A DNA stretch of 64,000 nt from the NCBI RefSeq assembly GCF_003390335.1, contig NZ_QUOU01000001.1:1860001-1924000 (forward strand). The letters are read 5' to 3'. Source of the stretch: Thalassotalea euphylliae (lineage in GTDB: Bacteria; Pseudomonadota; Gammaproteobacteria; Enterobacterales; Alteromonadaceae). How positions within the stretch are numbered: position 1 is the first letter of the stretch; every line of letters starts with the position of its first letter. This document shows positions 34,601 through 43,888 of this stretch, piece by piece. The notes beneath the pieces are model-generated. The model was not told where the DNA came from. It worked only from the letters and a program-made list of their open reading frames with translations, and made no database searches. A program made the translations under genes and the position numbers.

Positions 34601-34963
34601 ATGGCCAAAGTGCTTGTAGTTGATGATTCTAATTCAATTCGTGACATGGTGAGTTTCACGTTAAAGGCTGCGGGATACGAAACCGTGGAAGCGGCGAACG
34701 GTCAAGAAGGCTTGACCAAAGGGCAGTCGACCAACATTGATTTAGTAATTACCGACGTCAACATGCCGATTATGGATGGCATTACGCTATGCCAAGAATT
34801 ACGAAAATTACCAAGCTTCAAATTTACACCGATTTTAATGTTAACAACGGAAAGCTCTGTTGATATGAAACAGCGCGGTAAAGCTGCGGGTGCAACTGGG
34901 TGGTTAGTCAAACCTTTTAATCCTGAAAAGTTGTTAGCTACGATTAAACGCGTTATTCGGTAA
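34601..34963 (+). CDS. cheY: CheY-type response regulator
   Basis: A 120-residue single receiver domain. The acidic pocket is Asp8-Asp9 (VLVVDDSNSIRDM), the phospho-acceptor is Asp52 (LVITDVNMPIMDG), the switch Thr lies in LMLTTESS and the conserved Lys is in GWLVKPFNPEKL. It ends seven bases before cheA, so it is the likely output or phosphate sink of that kinase. The target could be the flagellar motor or another effector. Confidence 0.92.
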   Translation: MAKVLVVDDSNSIRDMVSFTLKAAGYETVEAANGQEGLTKGQSTNIDLVITDVNMPIMDGITLCQELRKLPSFKFTPILMLTTESSVDMKQRGKAAGATGWLVKPFNPEKLLATIKRVIR

Positions 34964-34969
34964 ATTATT

Positions 34970-37207
34970 ATGAGCTTAGATCTCTCGCAATTTATCCCAA
35001 CTTTTCTTGAGGAAAGTTTTGAAGGTTTAGAGTTAATGGAATCAAGCTTGCTCAATTTAGAGCAAGGCGATGATGAAACCATCAATTCTATTTTTCGTGC
35101 CGCGCACTCTATCAAGGGAGGTGCTGGTACTTTCGGCTTTGGTCACGTAACGGATTTTACTCACTTAGTTGAAACTTTGTTGGATGAAATGCGCGATGGT
35201 CGACGGGAAATAAACAACGAAGAAGTTGAAGTACTGCTCGCATCAGTTGATTGTATGCGCTTAATGATTGAAGCCATTCAAAACGACGATGACTACGATC
35301 CGACTTCAATTGAGGAAACGTCAGAGCGACTTTCATTTTTACTCGCCAGCAGTAGCGACGGTTCTGGCCAAGGTAGTGCCTTGGATAATGAACCTATGTT
35401 ACTGGGTAAAATTTGGCAAATTACTTTTATTCCAGAGCATCACTTAGTGCAAACCGGTAATGATCCTTTATTGCTATTTAATGCCTTGGAAGATTTGGGC
35501 GAGTTAATCGTACTCGCCAAAACAGAGCAACTGCCTTCGCTTACCGAAATAGATGTTGAAGAGCTATACATTCATTGGCAGCTAACGTTGATGTCGGAAG
35601 ATGCGACAGAAGCTGATATCCGCGAAGTATTCGAGTGGGTAGAGGATGAATGTCAGTTGGATATTCATCTGTTATCGGATGACACACCTAGCACTCCTCC
35701 AGAGCAAGCTGACAGTCCTGAACAGATAGAAAGCCCTGAACAAGCTAACAGTCCTGAACAACTAGACAGCCTTGAGCAAACAAACAGCCCTGAGCAAGCT
35801 GAAGCTGCAACGAATAATGAGCTAGACCAAGCAAACGCCGCTAGCGAGCAAGCTTCAGCGCCAGTAACGGCGCCAGTAACGGCGCCAACAGTTGCTCCTG
35901 CCACTGTTAACGAAAAACCAGCAAAAGCTGCTGAAAGCAAAGCTACAGCTAAACCAGCGGCGAAGGGTAAAGGTGATGCCGGCTCTATTCGCGTTGGCGT
36001 TGATAAAGTTGATAGCTTGATTAACTTGGTCGGTGAGTTAGTCATCACACAAAGTATGCTCTCGGAATTAGGCAACGACTTTGACCTTTCAAAAGTGGAA
36101 AAACTCACCGCTGGCCTTGAACAGTTATTGCAAAACACGAAAGAGCTGCAAGAAAGTGTGATGCGCATTCGTATGCTGCCAATTAGTTTTGCATTTAACC
36201 GCTTCCCGCGTTTAATTCACGATTTAGCGAAAAAAACCGGCAAGGATATTGAGCTCATCATCAACGGGGAAAACACTGAACTAGACAAAACGGTGATGGA
36301 GCAAATTGGCGATCCACTTGTTCATTTAGTTCGCAATGCGGTTGACCATGGTATTGAACCCGCAGAGAAGCGTTTAGCGGCGGGAAAATCTGAGCAAGGT
36401 ACGATTTGGTTAGATGCCTACCATCAAGGTGGCAGTATCGTTATCGAAATCAAAGATAACGGCGGTGGCATTAACCGCGAAGCCGTATTTAACAAAGCGC
36501 TTGAAAAAGGTTTGATTGACGCGAATGCATCGCTGAGCGATCAACAAGTTTTCGACCTTATTTTCGAGCCGGGCTTCTCAACAGCGAAAGCGGTTAGCGA
36601 TATTTCAGGACGCGGCGTGGGTATGGATGTTGTTAAGAAGAACATTCAAGCGCTCGGTGGCCGTATACAAGTGGACTCGGTGCCTGGTGAAGGCAGTACA
36701 TTCAAAGTGTATTTACCGCTGACACTGGCGATATTAGACGGGCAATTAGTCAAAGTGGGCGATGAGGTTTTTGTCATCCCATTGATCACCATTGTCGAAT
36801 CGCTGCAAATAAAGCAGGAACAAATTAATCGCGTCTCGGGTGATATGGTGCTTTATCGCTTACGTGAGGACAATGTTCCTGTGATTCCTATTTTTGAACT
36901 ATTTAACTTACCAGCAGCACATCAAGCAGTTGAGAATGCATTGATGGTTGTGGTTGAGGCAGATGGCCAGAAAGTAGGGTTAATGGTCGATGATTTACTT
37001 GCTCAACAGCAAGTGGTGATTAAAAGCTTAAAAGACAACTACCAAGACGTTTCAGGTATCTCTGGTGCGACGATATTAGGTGACGGCTCAGTTGCCATGA
37101 TTCTGGACATCCCGGGCATCATCACCATGGCGCAAAAAATTGCCGCAGACAAACAAGCTGAGCGTATCGCACGTTATTCTCAAGGGCTTGAAGGAGCAAT
37201 CAGTTAA
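34970..37207 (+). CDS. cheA: Chemotaxis histidine kinase CheA
   Basis: A 745-residue kinase. The P1 HPt domain holds the phosphorylated His46 (FRAAHSIKGGAGTFGF). Residues about 135-235 form a P2-like response-regulator binding region. A Pro/Glu/Gln linker at about 240-280 has tandem SPEQ units, followed by an Ala/Pro-rich stretch. The P3 dimerisation domain starts near 340 (IRVGVDKVDSLINLVGELVI), P4 carries the N box (HLVRNAVDHGIE) and G boxes (DNGGGI, GRGVGMDVVKKN), and P5 (CheW-like) ends the protein. It phosphorylates CheY and CheB. Its stop overlaps the next cheW start (TAATG). Confidence 0.96.
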   Translation: MSLDLSQFIPTFLEESFEGLELMESSLLNLEQGDDETINSIFRAAHSIKGGAGTFGFGHVTDFTHLVETLLDEMRDGRREINNEEVEVLLASVDCMRLMIEAIQNDDDYDPTSIEETSERLSFLLASSSDGSGQGSALDNEPMLLGKIWQITFIPEHHLVQTGNDPLLLFNALEDLGELIVLAKTEQLPSLTEIDVEELYIHWQLTLMSEDATEADIREVFEWVEDECQLDIHLLSDDTPSTPPEQADSPEQIESPEQANSPEQLDSLEQTNSPEQAEAATNNELDQANAASEQASAPVTAPVTAPTVAPATVNEKPAKAAESKATAKPAAKGKGDAGSIRVGVDKVDSLINLVGELVITQSMLSELGNDFDLSKVEKLTAGLEQLLQNTKELQESVMRIRMLPISFAFNRFPRLIHDLAKKTGKDIELIINGENTELDKTVMEQIGDPLVHLVRNAVDHGIEPAEKRLAAGKSEQGTIWLDAYHQGGSIVIEIKDNGGGINREAVFNKALEKGLIDANASLSDQQVFDLIFEPGFSTAKAVSDISGRGVGMDVVKKNIQALGGRIQVDSVPGEGSTFKVYLPLTLAILDGQLVKVGDEVFVIPLITIVESLQIKQEQINRVSGDMVLYRLREDNVPVIPIFELFNLPAAHQAVENALMVVVEADGQKVGLMVDDLLAQQQVVIKSLKDNYQDVSGISGATILGDGSVAMILDIPGIITMAQKIAADKQAERIARYSQGLEGAIS

Positions 37208-37731
37208 TGGATATTCAAGCTCTTGCTAAAGATATTCCTGTTGAAGGCGAATACTCGCTTGAGGGTATAGACTTTATTACCAGTGGCGAACAATACTTAA
37301 CCTTCCAATTAGCGCAAGAAGAGTATGCCGTTGACATACTTTGCGTTGAAGAAATCAGAAGCTGGGAAAAACCAACGCGTATTCCAAATTCACCTGACTA
37401 CGTGAAAGGTGTGATCAATATGCGCGGCGTGATTGTGCCGATCATTGATTTGCGCCTGAAATTTGGCATTGGTCGCCCTGTCTATACCGAAACCACGGTT
37501 GTTATTGTACTGAGCTACGAATCAGCTGAACACAGCCGAACCATCGGCTTTGTGGTTGATGCTGTTTCAGATGTGTTAAACGCGGAAGAAAATGAAATTA
37601 AAGCAGCGCCGACACTCGGCGGCGTTATTCCACATCACTATGTTGATGGTTTAGTCAATGTTGGTGAGGGGGTAATTACACTGCTATCAGTTGCTGAATT
37701 ACAACGTATCGAAGCGCATCGCATTGGTTAA
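37207..37731 (+). CDS. cheW: CheW coupling protein 1
   Basis: A 174-residue CheW with about 30 extra N-terminal residues before the SH3-like folds. Characteristic segments are QYLTFQLAQEEYAVDILCVEEI, PDYVKGVINMRGVIVPIIDL and GFVVDAVSDVLN. It links CheA to receptors. The start overlaps the cheA stop by one base. Confidence 0.94.
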   Translation: MDIQALAKDIPVEGEYSLEGIDFITSGEQYLTFQLAQEEYAVDILCVEEIRSWEKPTRIPNSPDYVKGVINMRGVIVPIIDLRLKFGIGRPVYTETTVVIVLSYESAEHSRTIGFVVDAVSDVLNAEENEIKAAPTLGGVIPHHYVDGLVNVGEGVITLLSVAELQRIEAHRIG

Positions 37732-37779
37732 ATGTTATGAAATCAAGAAAATTGGCAAGAAAAAGTTGGTAATAAGTTA

Positions 37780-38262
37780 ATGGAACAAGAATATTTAACT
37801 TTTGTGCTCAGTGGCGAAGAGTTTGGTGTCGATATCCTTTGCGTGCAGGAAATCAGAGTATTATCAACGGTCACTGAATTACCTGATAAACCAGATTACC
37901 TCAAGGGGGTCATTAATCTGCGCGGTGTCATCATCCCGATTGTTGATTTGCGGCAACGCTTTGGTTTGGAGCCTTTGGACTACGACGATAAAACGGTGAC
38001 GATTATTTTGCGCAGTCGTGATCCGGCCAAGCCGATGGTCGTCGGCATTATTGTTGATGCCGTCTCAGAAGTGTACAAATTTGATTTGGCCAATGTGCGC
38101 AAACCCCCAGCACTCGGCAATAAGCTCGATAATAGCTTTTTAAAAGGGCTAGCCGCAATTGAGGAAAAGCTCATTATCTTGTTAGATACGGCAACGTTAC
38201 TCAACGAAGACGAGCTATTCAGTGTCGACGGGCAGGATGCTCCGACAAAAGCACTCACATAG
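37780..38262 (+). CDS. cheW: CheW coupling protein 2
   Basis: A 160-residue second CheW in tandem with the first, with EYLTFVLSGEEFGVDILCVQ, PDYLKGVINLRGVIIPIVDL and GIIVDAVSEVYKF. Having two different CheW proteins next to one CheA suggests that receptors of different types are coupled, or that array stoichiometry is varied. It lacks the N-terminal extension of its neighbour. Confidence 0.94.
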   Translation: MEQEYLTFVLSGEEFGVDILCVQEIRVLSTVTELPDKPDYLKGVINLRGVIIPIVDLRQRFGLEPLDYDDKTVTIILRSRDPAKPMVVGIIVDAVSEVYKFDLANVRKPPALGNKLDNSFLKGLAAIEEKLIILLDTATLLNEDELFSVDGQDAPTKALT

Positions 38263-38374
38263 TAAAACGTTCATAAGCCTTCAAACAACGTGAAGGCGTC
38301 GTTATTAACATCTTGATATCGGGACAACTTGCATTATGAGTTGTCAGTAAATTCGGTGTAACTTGGGCAAAGCG

Positions 38375-41218
38375 ATGACACCAAAGCAGATAGCAAGCGT
38401 TCAAGAAAGTTGGGCAAAAGCAAGGCCAAAAGCCGACACGGTTGGCCTTGAGACTTTTGCGACGCTTTTGGCAGAAAATTCTAATCTCAAAAAGTTGGTA
38501 CCACTTTGTAAAGGTGCCGAAGGTAAAACCTTAATTACTCATTTTGATCGGCTGATCATTGAGTTAGCGGTACCAGAGGCTGCAGCCTCGTATATCGCCG
38601 CCTTGATGAACAGTGAGCGTCAACCACTCTACCACCTAGATGATGAAGAGGATTATCAGCAACTGTCTCAGCTGGTATTAACCAGCATTGAAGCGTGTTT
38701 GGCAAAGTCATTTACTGTGGCGGCAAAACGCGCTTGGCAAGCGGTTGCAAAGTCTTTAGTAACGTTATTAGTGGCAAATCGCCAAAGCCAACACAAAAAG
38801 GCGAATAGCAGTGTTAACTCTGATTTATCGGGAAATAACGCGGCGACAAAAATTACTGGGCAAAACAAAAACGGGCAAAAAGAGGCATCTATGGATAAGC
38901 CAATCAAACAAAGCAACGATTTAGCTGTGCGTTTGCAGGGGGCATTAGATCAGTCTTCAACGGCATTTATGATGATTGATCGCGACTTTGTTGTAACTTA
39001 TGTTAACGAAGCAACAATGTTGTTATTACAAAAACACGAGCAAGTATTTCAGCGGAAATGGCCGGAATTTGTTGCGGAAAAAACACAGATTGTCGGTAGC
39101 TGCATTGATATATTTCATGTTGATCCAGCGCATCAAAGAGCGTTGTTGTCTGATCCCAACAATCTGCCATGGAAAACCGATATTCACATTGAGCACTTGA
39201 CCATAGAGCTGAATGTCACTGCCATCAATGACGCAAGCGGCGAGTACATAGGTAACTCACTAGAGTGGCAAGATGTGACTGATGCCCGTGCACAAGAAAA
39301 CAAAGCCGTGCAATTGCAGGGCGCGGTTGACCAATCTAGTACGCCAAGTATGTTTATTGATCGCGACTTCAACATTACCTATGCCAACCGAGCAACGTTA
39401 GACCTGCTCAAGCGTCATGAGGCAACATTTGCCAAAAAATGGCCGGGCTTTAGCGCTGACGAGTCGGCATTAATTGGTGCGTGTATTGATGGCTTTCACG
39501 TCAACCCTGAACATCAGCGTCAATTGCTGCAAGACCCGTCGAATTTGCCATGGAAAACAGATATTCACATCGAGCACTTAACCTTTGAATTGAATGTCAC
39601 TGCGATCAATGATGCAAGCGGAAACTACATTGGCAATGCACTTGAATGGCATGACGTGACTCAAGCCCGCGATAAGGCGCTTGAAGTCGGTCGCTTGAGC
39701 TCCGCGGTAGAGGGGATGACGACTAATCTAATGATGGCGGATTTAGAAGGCAATATCGTTTATGCTAACCCGTCTGTGATCAAAATGCTGGCTCGCCGTG
39801 AGCAAGAGCTACGACAAGTGTTTCCATCATTTAGTATCGACAATATTGTCGGCACTAATTTCGATATTTTTCACAAAAACCCAGCTCACCAACAGAACTT
39901 GTTAGGCAACGTGGCAAACATGCCATACACCACGGAAATCTCAGTTGCAGGGTTAGTGTTTGAGCTAATTGCCATTGCGTTAAAAGACGAGCATGGTAAC
40001 CACGTGGGCAATGCGGTGCAGTGGCTCGATTTAACCGAGCAAAAAGATGCACAAGGGCAAGTTGAAGGGTTAATTAATGCGGCAATTCAAGGGCGACTTG
40101 AAACGCGCATTGAAACTGGCAACTACCAAGGGTTTATGCGCAATTTGGGCGATAGCATTAACGGCTTAATGGATACCATTATTGAGCCTATCAAGGAAGC
40201 GATTAACGTTGCCGAAGCACTCGCACGAGGTAATTTAACCAAATCGATGAACGGTGATTACGATGGCGAATTTCTCGCGTTAGCCAATGCCATGAATGAA
40301 TCGATTGGTAATTTATCTGGCATGGTTAAAGAAATTCACCTAGCCTCGACGACAGTATTCGATTCGGCGAGAGAACTTGCGACAGGCAATAATGAGCTTA
40401 GCCATCGCACGGAGTCTCAAGCATCAAGCTTGGAAGAAACGGCGTCAGCGATGGAGCAGTTAACCAGTACGGTTCAGCAAAATGCCGACAATGCCACCAA
40501 TGCAAGTAAGCTCTCGGCGTCGGTTGTCGATAAAGCGAAAAGCGGTGGCGAAGTGGTCAGTAATGCCATTACAGCGATGAGCGATATCAATAAATCCAGC
40601 AAAAAGATTGCCGATATTATTGGCGTAATTGATGAAATAGCGTTTCAAACGAACTTACTCGCGCTTAATGCTGCGGTTGAGGCAGCTCGCGCTGGAGAAC
40701 AAGGCCGCGGCTTTGCCGTTGTCGCTGCTGAGGTGAGAAACTTGGCACAACGTTCAGCGGGCGCAGCCAAAGAAATCAAAGGGTTGATTAACGACAGTGT
40801 CGATGCGGTTGGATTAGGCACTAAGCTTGTTGACGAAACCGGGCAAACCTTTGAGCAACTGATTAAGGCGATTGAAGAAGTCGGTGCTATGCTGAGCGAT
40901 ATTGATAATGCAGGCAAAGAGCAATCGGCAGGCATTAGTGAAGTTAGTGCTGCTGTTAGTCAGATGGATGAAATGACCCAGCAAAATGCGGCGTTAGTGG
41001 AAGAAGCTGCCGCTTCAAGTAAGTCAATGGAAGAACAATCACAAATGCTGCTTGAGCAGGTTGCATTTTTCGATGATGGCCAAGCGCAGCAAACCATGCC
41101 AGCTGTGGCGCCCAGTAGCGCAGGATTTGCTACACGCACACCAAGAGCCGTCGTGCCGAAACCACGCAATCAAGCTCGGCCAAGAACACTTGCCGATGAT
41201 GAATGGGAAGAGTTTTAG
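38375..41218 (+). CDS. Soluble methyl-accepting chemotaxis protein with globin-like and PAS domains
   Basis: About 947 residues with no membrane span. Residues 1-135 look globin-like: an A-helix with Trp (PKQIASVQESWAKARPKAD, then LETFATLLAENSNLKKLV) and a terminal AW pair (AAKRAWQAVAKSLVTLL). Three PAS domains follow (about 180-300, 305-425 and 430-550); the first two are near duplicates (NLPWKTDIHIEHLT in both). A HAMP-like segment leads to the MCP signalling hairpin (IAFQTNLLALNAAVEAARAG). The tail ends DDEWEEF, resembling the NWETF-type pentapeptide that docks CheR or CheB, and cheR follows directly. A TTG at 38363 is an alternative start. The stimulus (redox, gas or small ligand) is inferred only. 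Confidence 0.88.
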   Translation: MTPKQIASVQESWAKARPKADTVGLETFATLLAENSNLKKLVPLCKGAEGKTLITHFDRLIIELAVPEAAASYIAALMNSERQPLYHLDDEEDYQQLSQLVLTSIEACLAKSFTVAAKRAWQAVAKSLVTLLVANRQSQHKKANSSVNSDLSGNNAATKITGQNKNGQKEASMDKPIKQSNDLAVRLQGALDQSSTAFMMIDRDFVVTYVNEATMLLLQKHEQVFQRKWPEFVAEKTQIVGSCIDIFHVDPAHQRALLSDPNNLPWKTDIHIEHLTIELNVTAINDASGEYIGNSLEWQDVTDARAQENKAVQLQGAVDQSSTPSMFIDRDFNITYANRATLDLLKRHEATFAKKWPGFSADESALIGACIDGFHVNPEHQRQLLQDPSNLPWKTDIHIEHLTFELNVTAINDASGNYIGNALEWHDVTQARDKALEVGRLSSAVEGMTTNLMMADLEGNIVYANPSVIKMLARREQELRQVFPSFSIDNIVGTNFDIFHKNPAHQQNLLGNVANMPYTTEISVAGLVFELIAIALKDEHGNHVGNAVQWLDLTEQKDAQGQVEGLINAAIQGRLETRIETGNYQGFMRNLGDSINGLMDTIIEPIKEAINVAEALARGNLTKSMNGDYDGEFLALANAMNESIGNLSGMVKEIHLASTTVFDSARELATGNNELSHRTESQASSLEETASAMEQLTSTVQQNADNATNASKLSASVVDKAKSGGEVVSNAITAMSDINKSSKKIADIIGVIDEIAFQTNLLALNAAVEAARAGEQGRGFAVVAAEVRNLAQRSAGAAKEIKGLINDSVDAVGLGTKLVDETGQTFEQLIKAIEEVGAMLSDIDNAGKEQSAGISEVSAAVSQMDEMTQQNAALVEEAAASSKSMEEQSQMLLEQVAFFDDGQAQQTMPAVAPSSAGFATRTPRAVVPKPRNQARPRTLADDEWEEF

Positions 41219-41227
41219 GGCGCGCGC

Positions 41228-42073
41228 ATGAGTGAGGTACGGGAAGCTGCTTACCAGCTAAGCAGCAAAAATTTTAAGTTTATTTGTGAGTATGTTTATA
41301 ACGCCGCGGGAATCGTGCTCGGTGAAGCTAAGCGAGAAATGGTTTATCGGCGCTTAACGCGAGTTATTCGTGAGCGCAAGCTAGCGGACTTTGATGCTTA
41401 TTGCGACCTATTAAGATCGCAGCCAGAGCAGGAGAAAACCTACTTTATCAATGCAATCACCACCAACTTGACCAGCTTTTACCGAGAGCAACATCATTTT
41501 GACTATTTAACGGAGCATGAATTTCCCAAGCTGCTTGATGAGCGCCGTGATACTAAACGTATAAGGTTGTGGTCGAGCGCGAGTTCAACTGGAGAAGAGC
41601 CCTACAGTCTGGCGATTACAACGCATCAGAGCTTTTCACATGTGTTAAACCGTTGGGATGTCAAGATTCTTGCGACAGATATCGACAGCAATGTGCTCGC
41701 GACAGCAGATCAAGGGGTGTATACCACTAACCGCATTGAGGGGCTGACTCAGTCGATTCAGCAGCGATATTTTAAAAAAGGCACGGGGGCAAACGCGAGT
41801 AAAGTCAAAGTCACTGACGACATTCGTTCGCTCGTCACGTTTAAGCAGCTTAATTTGTTACACGAGTGGCCGATGAGTGGGCCGTTTGACGTTATTTTCT
41901 GTCGTAACGTGATTATTTACTTTGATAAGGCAACGCAGCAAGATTTGTTTGCCCGCTATTACGATATGCTCGCCCCAGGTGGCTTATTGATGCTTGGTCA
42001 CAGCGAAAACCTTGGTGAGTACCAGCGTTATTTTGAAAATGTTGGGCGCACAATTTTTAGAAAGCCAGTATAG
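41228..42073 (+). CDS. cheR: Chemotaxis protein methyltransferase CheR
   Basis: A 281-residue enzyme that methylates receptor glutamates with S-adenosylmethionine. The N-terminal helical domain (FKFICEYVYNAAGIVLGEAKR) precedes the methyltransferase fold with IRLWSSASSTGEEPYSLAI (SAM loop), ILATDIDSNVLATA and FDVIFCRNVIIYFD. It lies ten bases downstream of the MCP, whose C-terminal EWEEF could tether it. Confidence 0.95.
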   Translation: MSEVREAAYQLSSKNFKFICEYVYNAAGIVLGEAKREMVYRRLTRVIRERKLADFDAYCDLLRSQPEQEKTYFINAITTNLTSFYREQHHFDYLTEHEFPKLLDERRDTKRIRLWSSASSTGEEPYSLAITTHQSFSHVLNRWDVKILATDIDSNVLATADQGVYTTNRIEGLTQSIQQRYFKKGTGANASKVKVTDDIRSLVTFKQLNLLHEWPMSGPFDVIFCRNVIIYFDKATQQDLFARYYDMLAPGGLLMLGHSENLGEYQRYFENVGRTIFRKPV

Positions 42074-42110
42074 CTTGGCGATTAGTGTATAGAGAGTTAA
42101 TAAAACAGGA

Positions 42111-42773
42111 ATGGTAACTAGGCAGGAACAAATTGCAGTAAAGTCAGCCTTAGCGCGCTGTGCACCTGACTTTAAGCATGTTAACCACTATTGGGATAAG
42201 CAACGCGACACGGTTGTCGCGAAGATTTTACCGGGCGAGTTTTATATGACATCCGATCCGATCCTCATTTCAACAACACTTGGGTCATGTATTTCGGCTT
42301 GCATTTGGGATGAGCGCACGAAAGTGGGGGGCATGAATCATTTTATGCTGCCTGCAACAGACAAAAATGCGCATGAAGTGGATTGGGGACAGCGCGGACT
42401 AGCATCAGATGCAACTCGCTATGGCAACTTTGCGATGGAGCATTTAATCAATACTTTGCTCAAGCATGGCGCCCAACGTCGCAACTTACGCGCCAAAGTA
42501 TTTGGCGGCGGTAAAGTACTGAAAAAGATGTCAGATATAGGAGAGCGTAACACGGCATTTGTCTTCAACTATTTGAGTATTGAGCGCATTGAGGTGGTTA
42601 AACACGATGTCGGTTCGATTTACCCAAGGAAAGTCATTTTTGATCCGATAACAGGGCGTGCATTTGTCAAGCTCTTGGATAATTTACACAATGATACGAT
42701 TGCGCAACGCGAGCGCGACTACCGCACTCGCATTGACCATGAATCAGTTGAAGGTGATGTTGAGTTGTTTTAA
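42111..42773 (+). CDS. cheD: Chemoreceptor glutamine deamidase CheD
   Basis: A 220-residue deamidase that converts receptor glutamines to glutamates and in some species regulates CheC. The catalytic Cys is in TTLGSCISACIWDE and the His in GGMNHFMLPA; the conserved AKVFGGGKVL follows. The C-terminal extension beyond the core ends ESVEGDVELF, a tail also found on the MCP-like protein two genes downstream. The stop lies two bases before the cheB start. Confidence 0.93.
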   Translation: MVTRQEQIAVKSALARCAPDFKHVNHYWDKQRDTVVAKILPGEFYMTSDPILISTTLGSCISACIWDERTKVGGMNHFMLPATDKNAHEVDWGQRGLASDATRYGNFAMEHLINTLLKHGAQRRNLRAKVFGGGKVLKKMSDIGERNTAFVFNYLSIERIEVVKHDVGSIYPRKVIFDPITGRAFVKLLDNLHNDTIAQRERDYRTRIDHESVEGDVELF

Positions 42774-42775
42774 CA

Positions 42776-43888
42776 ATGAATATAACGAATATGAAGAAAA
42801 TTAAGGTACTAATCGTCGACGATTCTTCGGTGATCCGCAGCATTTTAACGGAGATCATTAGCTCAGATCCGGCTTTAGAGGTTGTGGGTGAAGCCAAAGA
42901 CCCATACGTGGCGCGCGAGCAGATTAAAAAACTCAACCCTGATGTGATTACGCTTGATGTCGAGATGCCTAAGATGGACGGCATCACTTTTTTGAGTAAT
43001 TTAATGCGTTTGCGACCGATGCCCGTCATTATGTTATCGACCTTGACCACAAAAGGTGCAGACATCACCTTGGAAGCTCTTGAACTGGGCGCGATAGACT
43101 TTATCGCGAAACCTAGTTTTGAGGTGTTATTGGCCAATCGTTACGCATTTAAAGATGCGCTCTTAGATAAGCTTAAATCAGCGGTTACAGTTGATCAGAA
43201 AAGCTATCAATTGTCTTCTGCGATCAGCTCAGCTAAACAAACCAAACAAGCAGAGCAATCAACCTTGGCCTTTGCCGGTTGTAAGCGTGCGAATCATTTG
43301 GTGGCAATCGGTTCCTCTACTGGCGGGACTGACGCGTTGCGCCAAGTTATTACGCAACTACCCGTCAATTGTCCTCCAGTCGTTATTGCCCAGCATATTC
43401 CGGTAAAATTCAGTGAACGTTTTGCGACTCGACTTAATAGTCATGTTGCTGTGACAGTGCAAGAAGCGCGACACGGACAAAAACTGAAAGAAGGTAATGT
43501 CTATATCGCGCCAGGTGATCAGCATTTGCAAGTGGTATTGAAAAACGGCTCGCTATTCTCGGTACTCGAAGATTCCGAGCCAGTGAATCGGCATAAACCA
43601 TCAGTTGATGTCTTGTTTGATTCACTTATGCCTATTGCCAGCAACACCCAAGCGCTATTGTTAACTGGTATGGGGCAAGACGGCGCGGCAGGTATGGCGA
43701 AGTTGAAAAAACACGGTGCGCGCACCTTGATTCAGAATAAAGCGTCGAGTTTAATTTGGGGAATGCCAGGAGCTGCCCATGCACTTAATGCCCATACGAG
43801 TGAGCATTCATTAACTGATATTGCGCAAGAGCTATTAGCTTATGCGGCGTTATCCCGTGAGCAGATGAAAGAGGTTATTAATGGTTAA
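42776..43888 (+). CDS. cheB: Chemotaxis methylesterase/glutaminase CheB
   Basis: A 370-residue two-domain enzyme. The receiver domain has the acidic pair in VLIVDDSSVIRS and phospho-acceptor Asp61 (ITLDVEMPKMDGI). The C-terminal esterase domain has the catalytic Ser in AIGSSTGGTDAL, His in VIAQHIPVKFSERFA and Asp in LTGMGQDGAAGM. It removes receptor methyl groups when phosphorylated by CheA. The gene overlaps the next one by 8 bp. Confidence 0.95.
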   Translation: MNITNMKKIKVLIVDDSSVIRSILTEIISSDPALEVVGEAKDPYVAREQIKKLNPDVITLDVEMPKMDGITFLSNLMRLRPMPVIMLSTLTTKGADITLEALELGAIDFIAKPSFEVLLANRYAFKDALLDKLKSAVTVDQKSYQLSSAISSAKQTKQAEQSTLAFAGCKRANHLVAIGSSTGGTDALRQVITQLPVNCPPVVIAQHIPVKFSERFATRLNSHVAVTVQEARHGQKLKEGNVYIAPGDQHLQVVLKNGSLFSVLEDSEPVNRHKPSVDVLFDSLMPIASNTQALLLTGMGQDGAAGMAKLKKHGARTLIQNKASSLIWGMPGAAHALNAHTSEHSLTDIAQELLAYAALSREQMKEVING

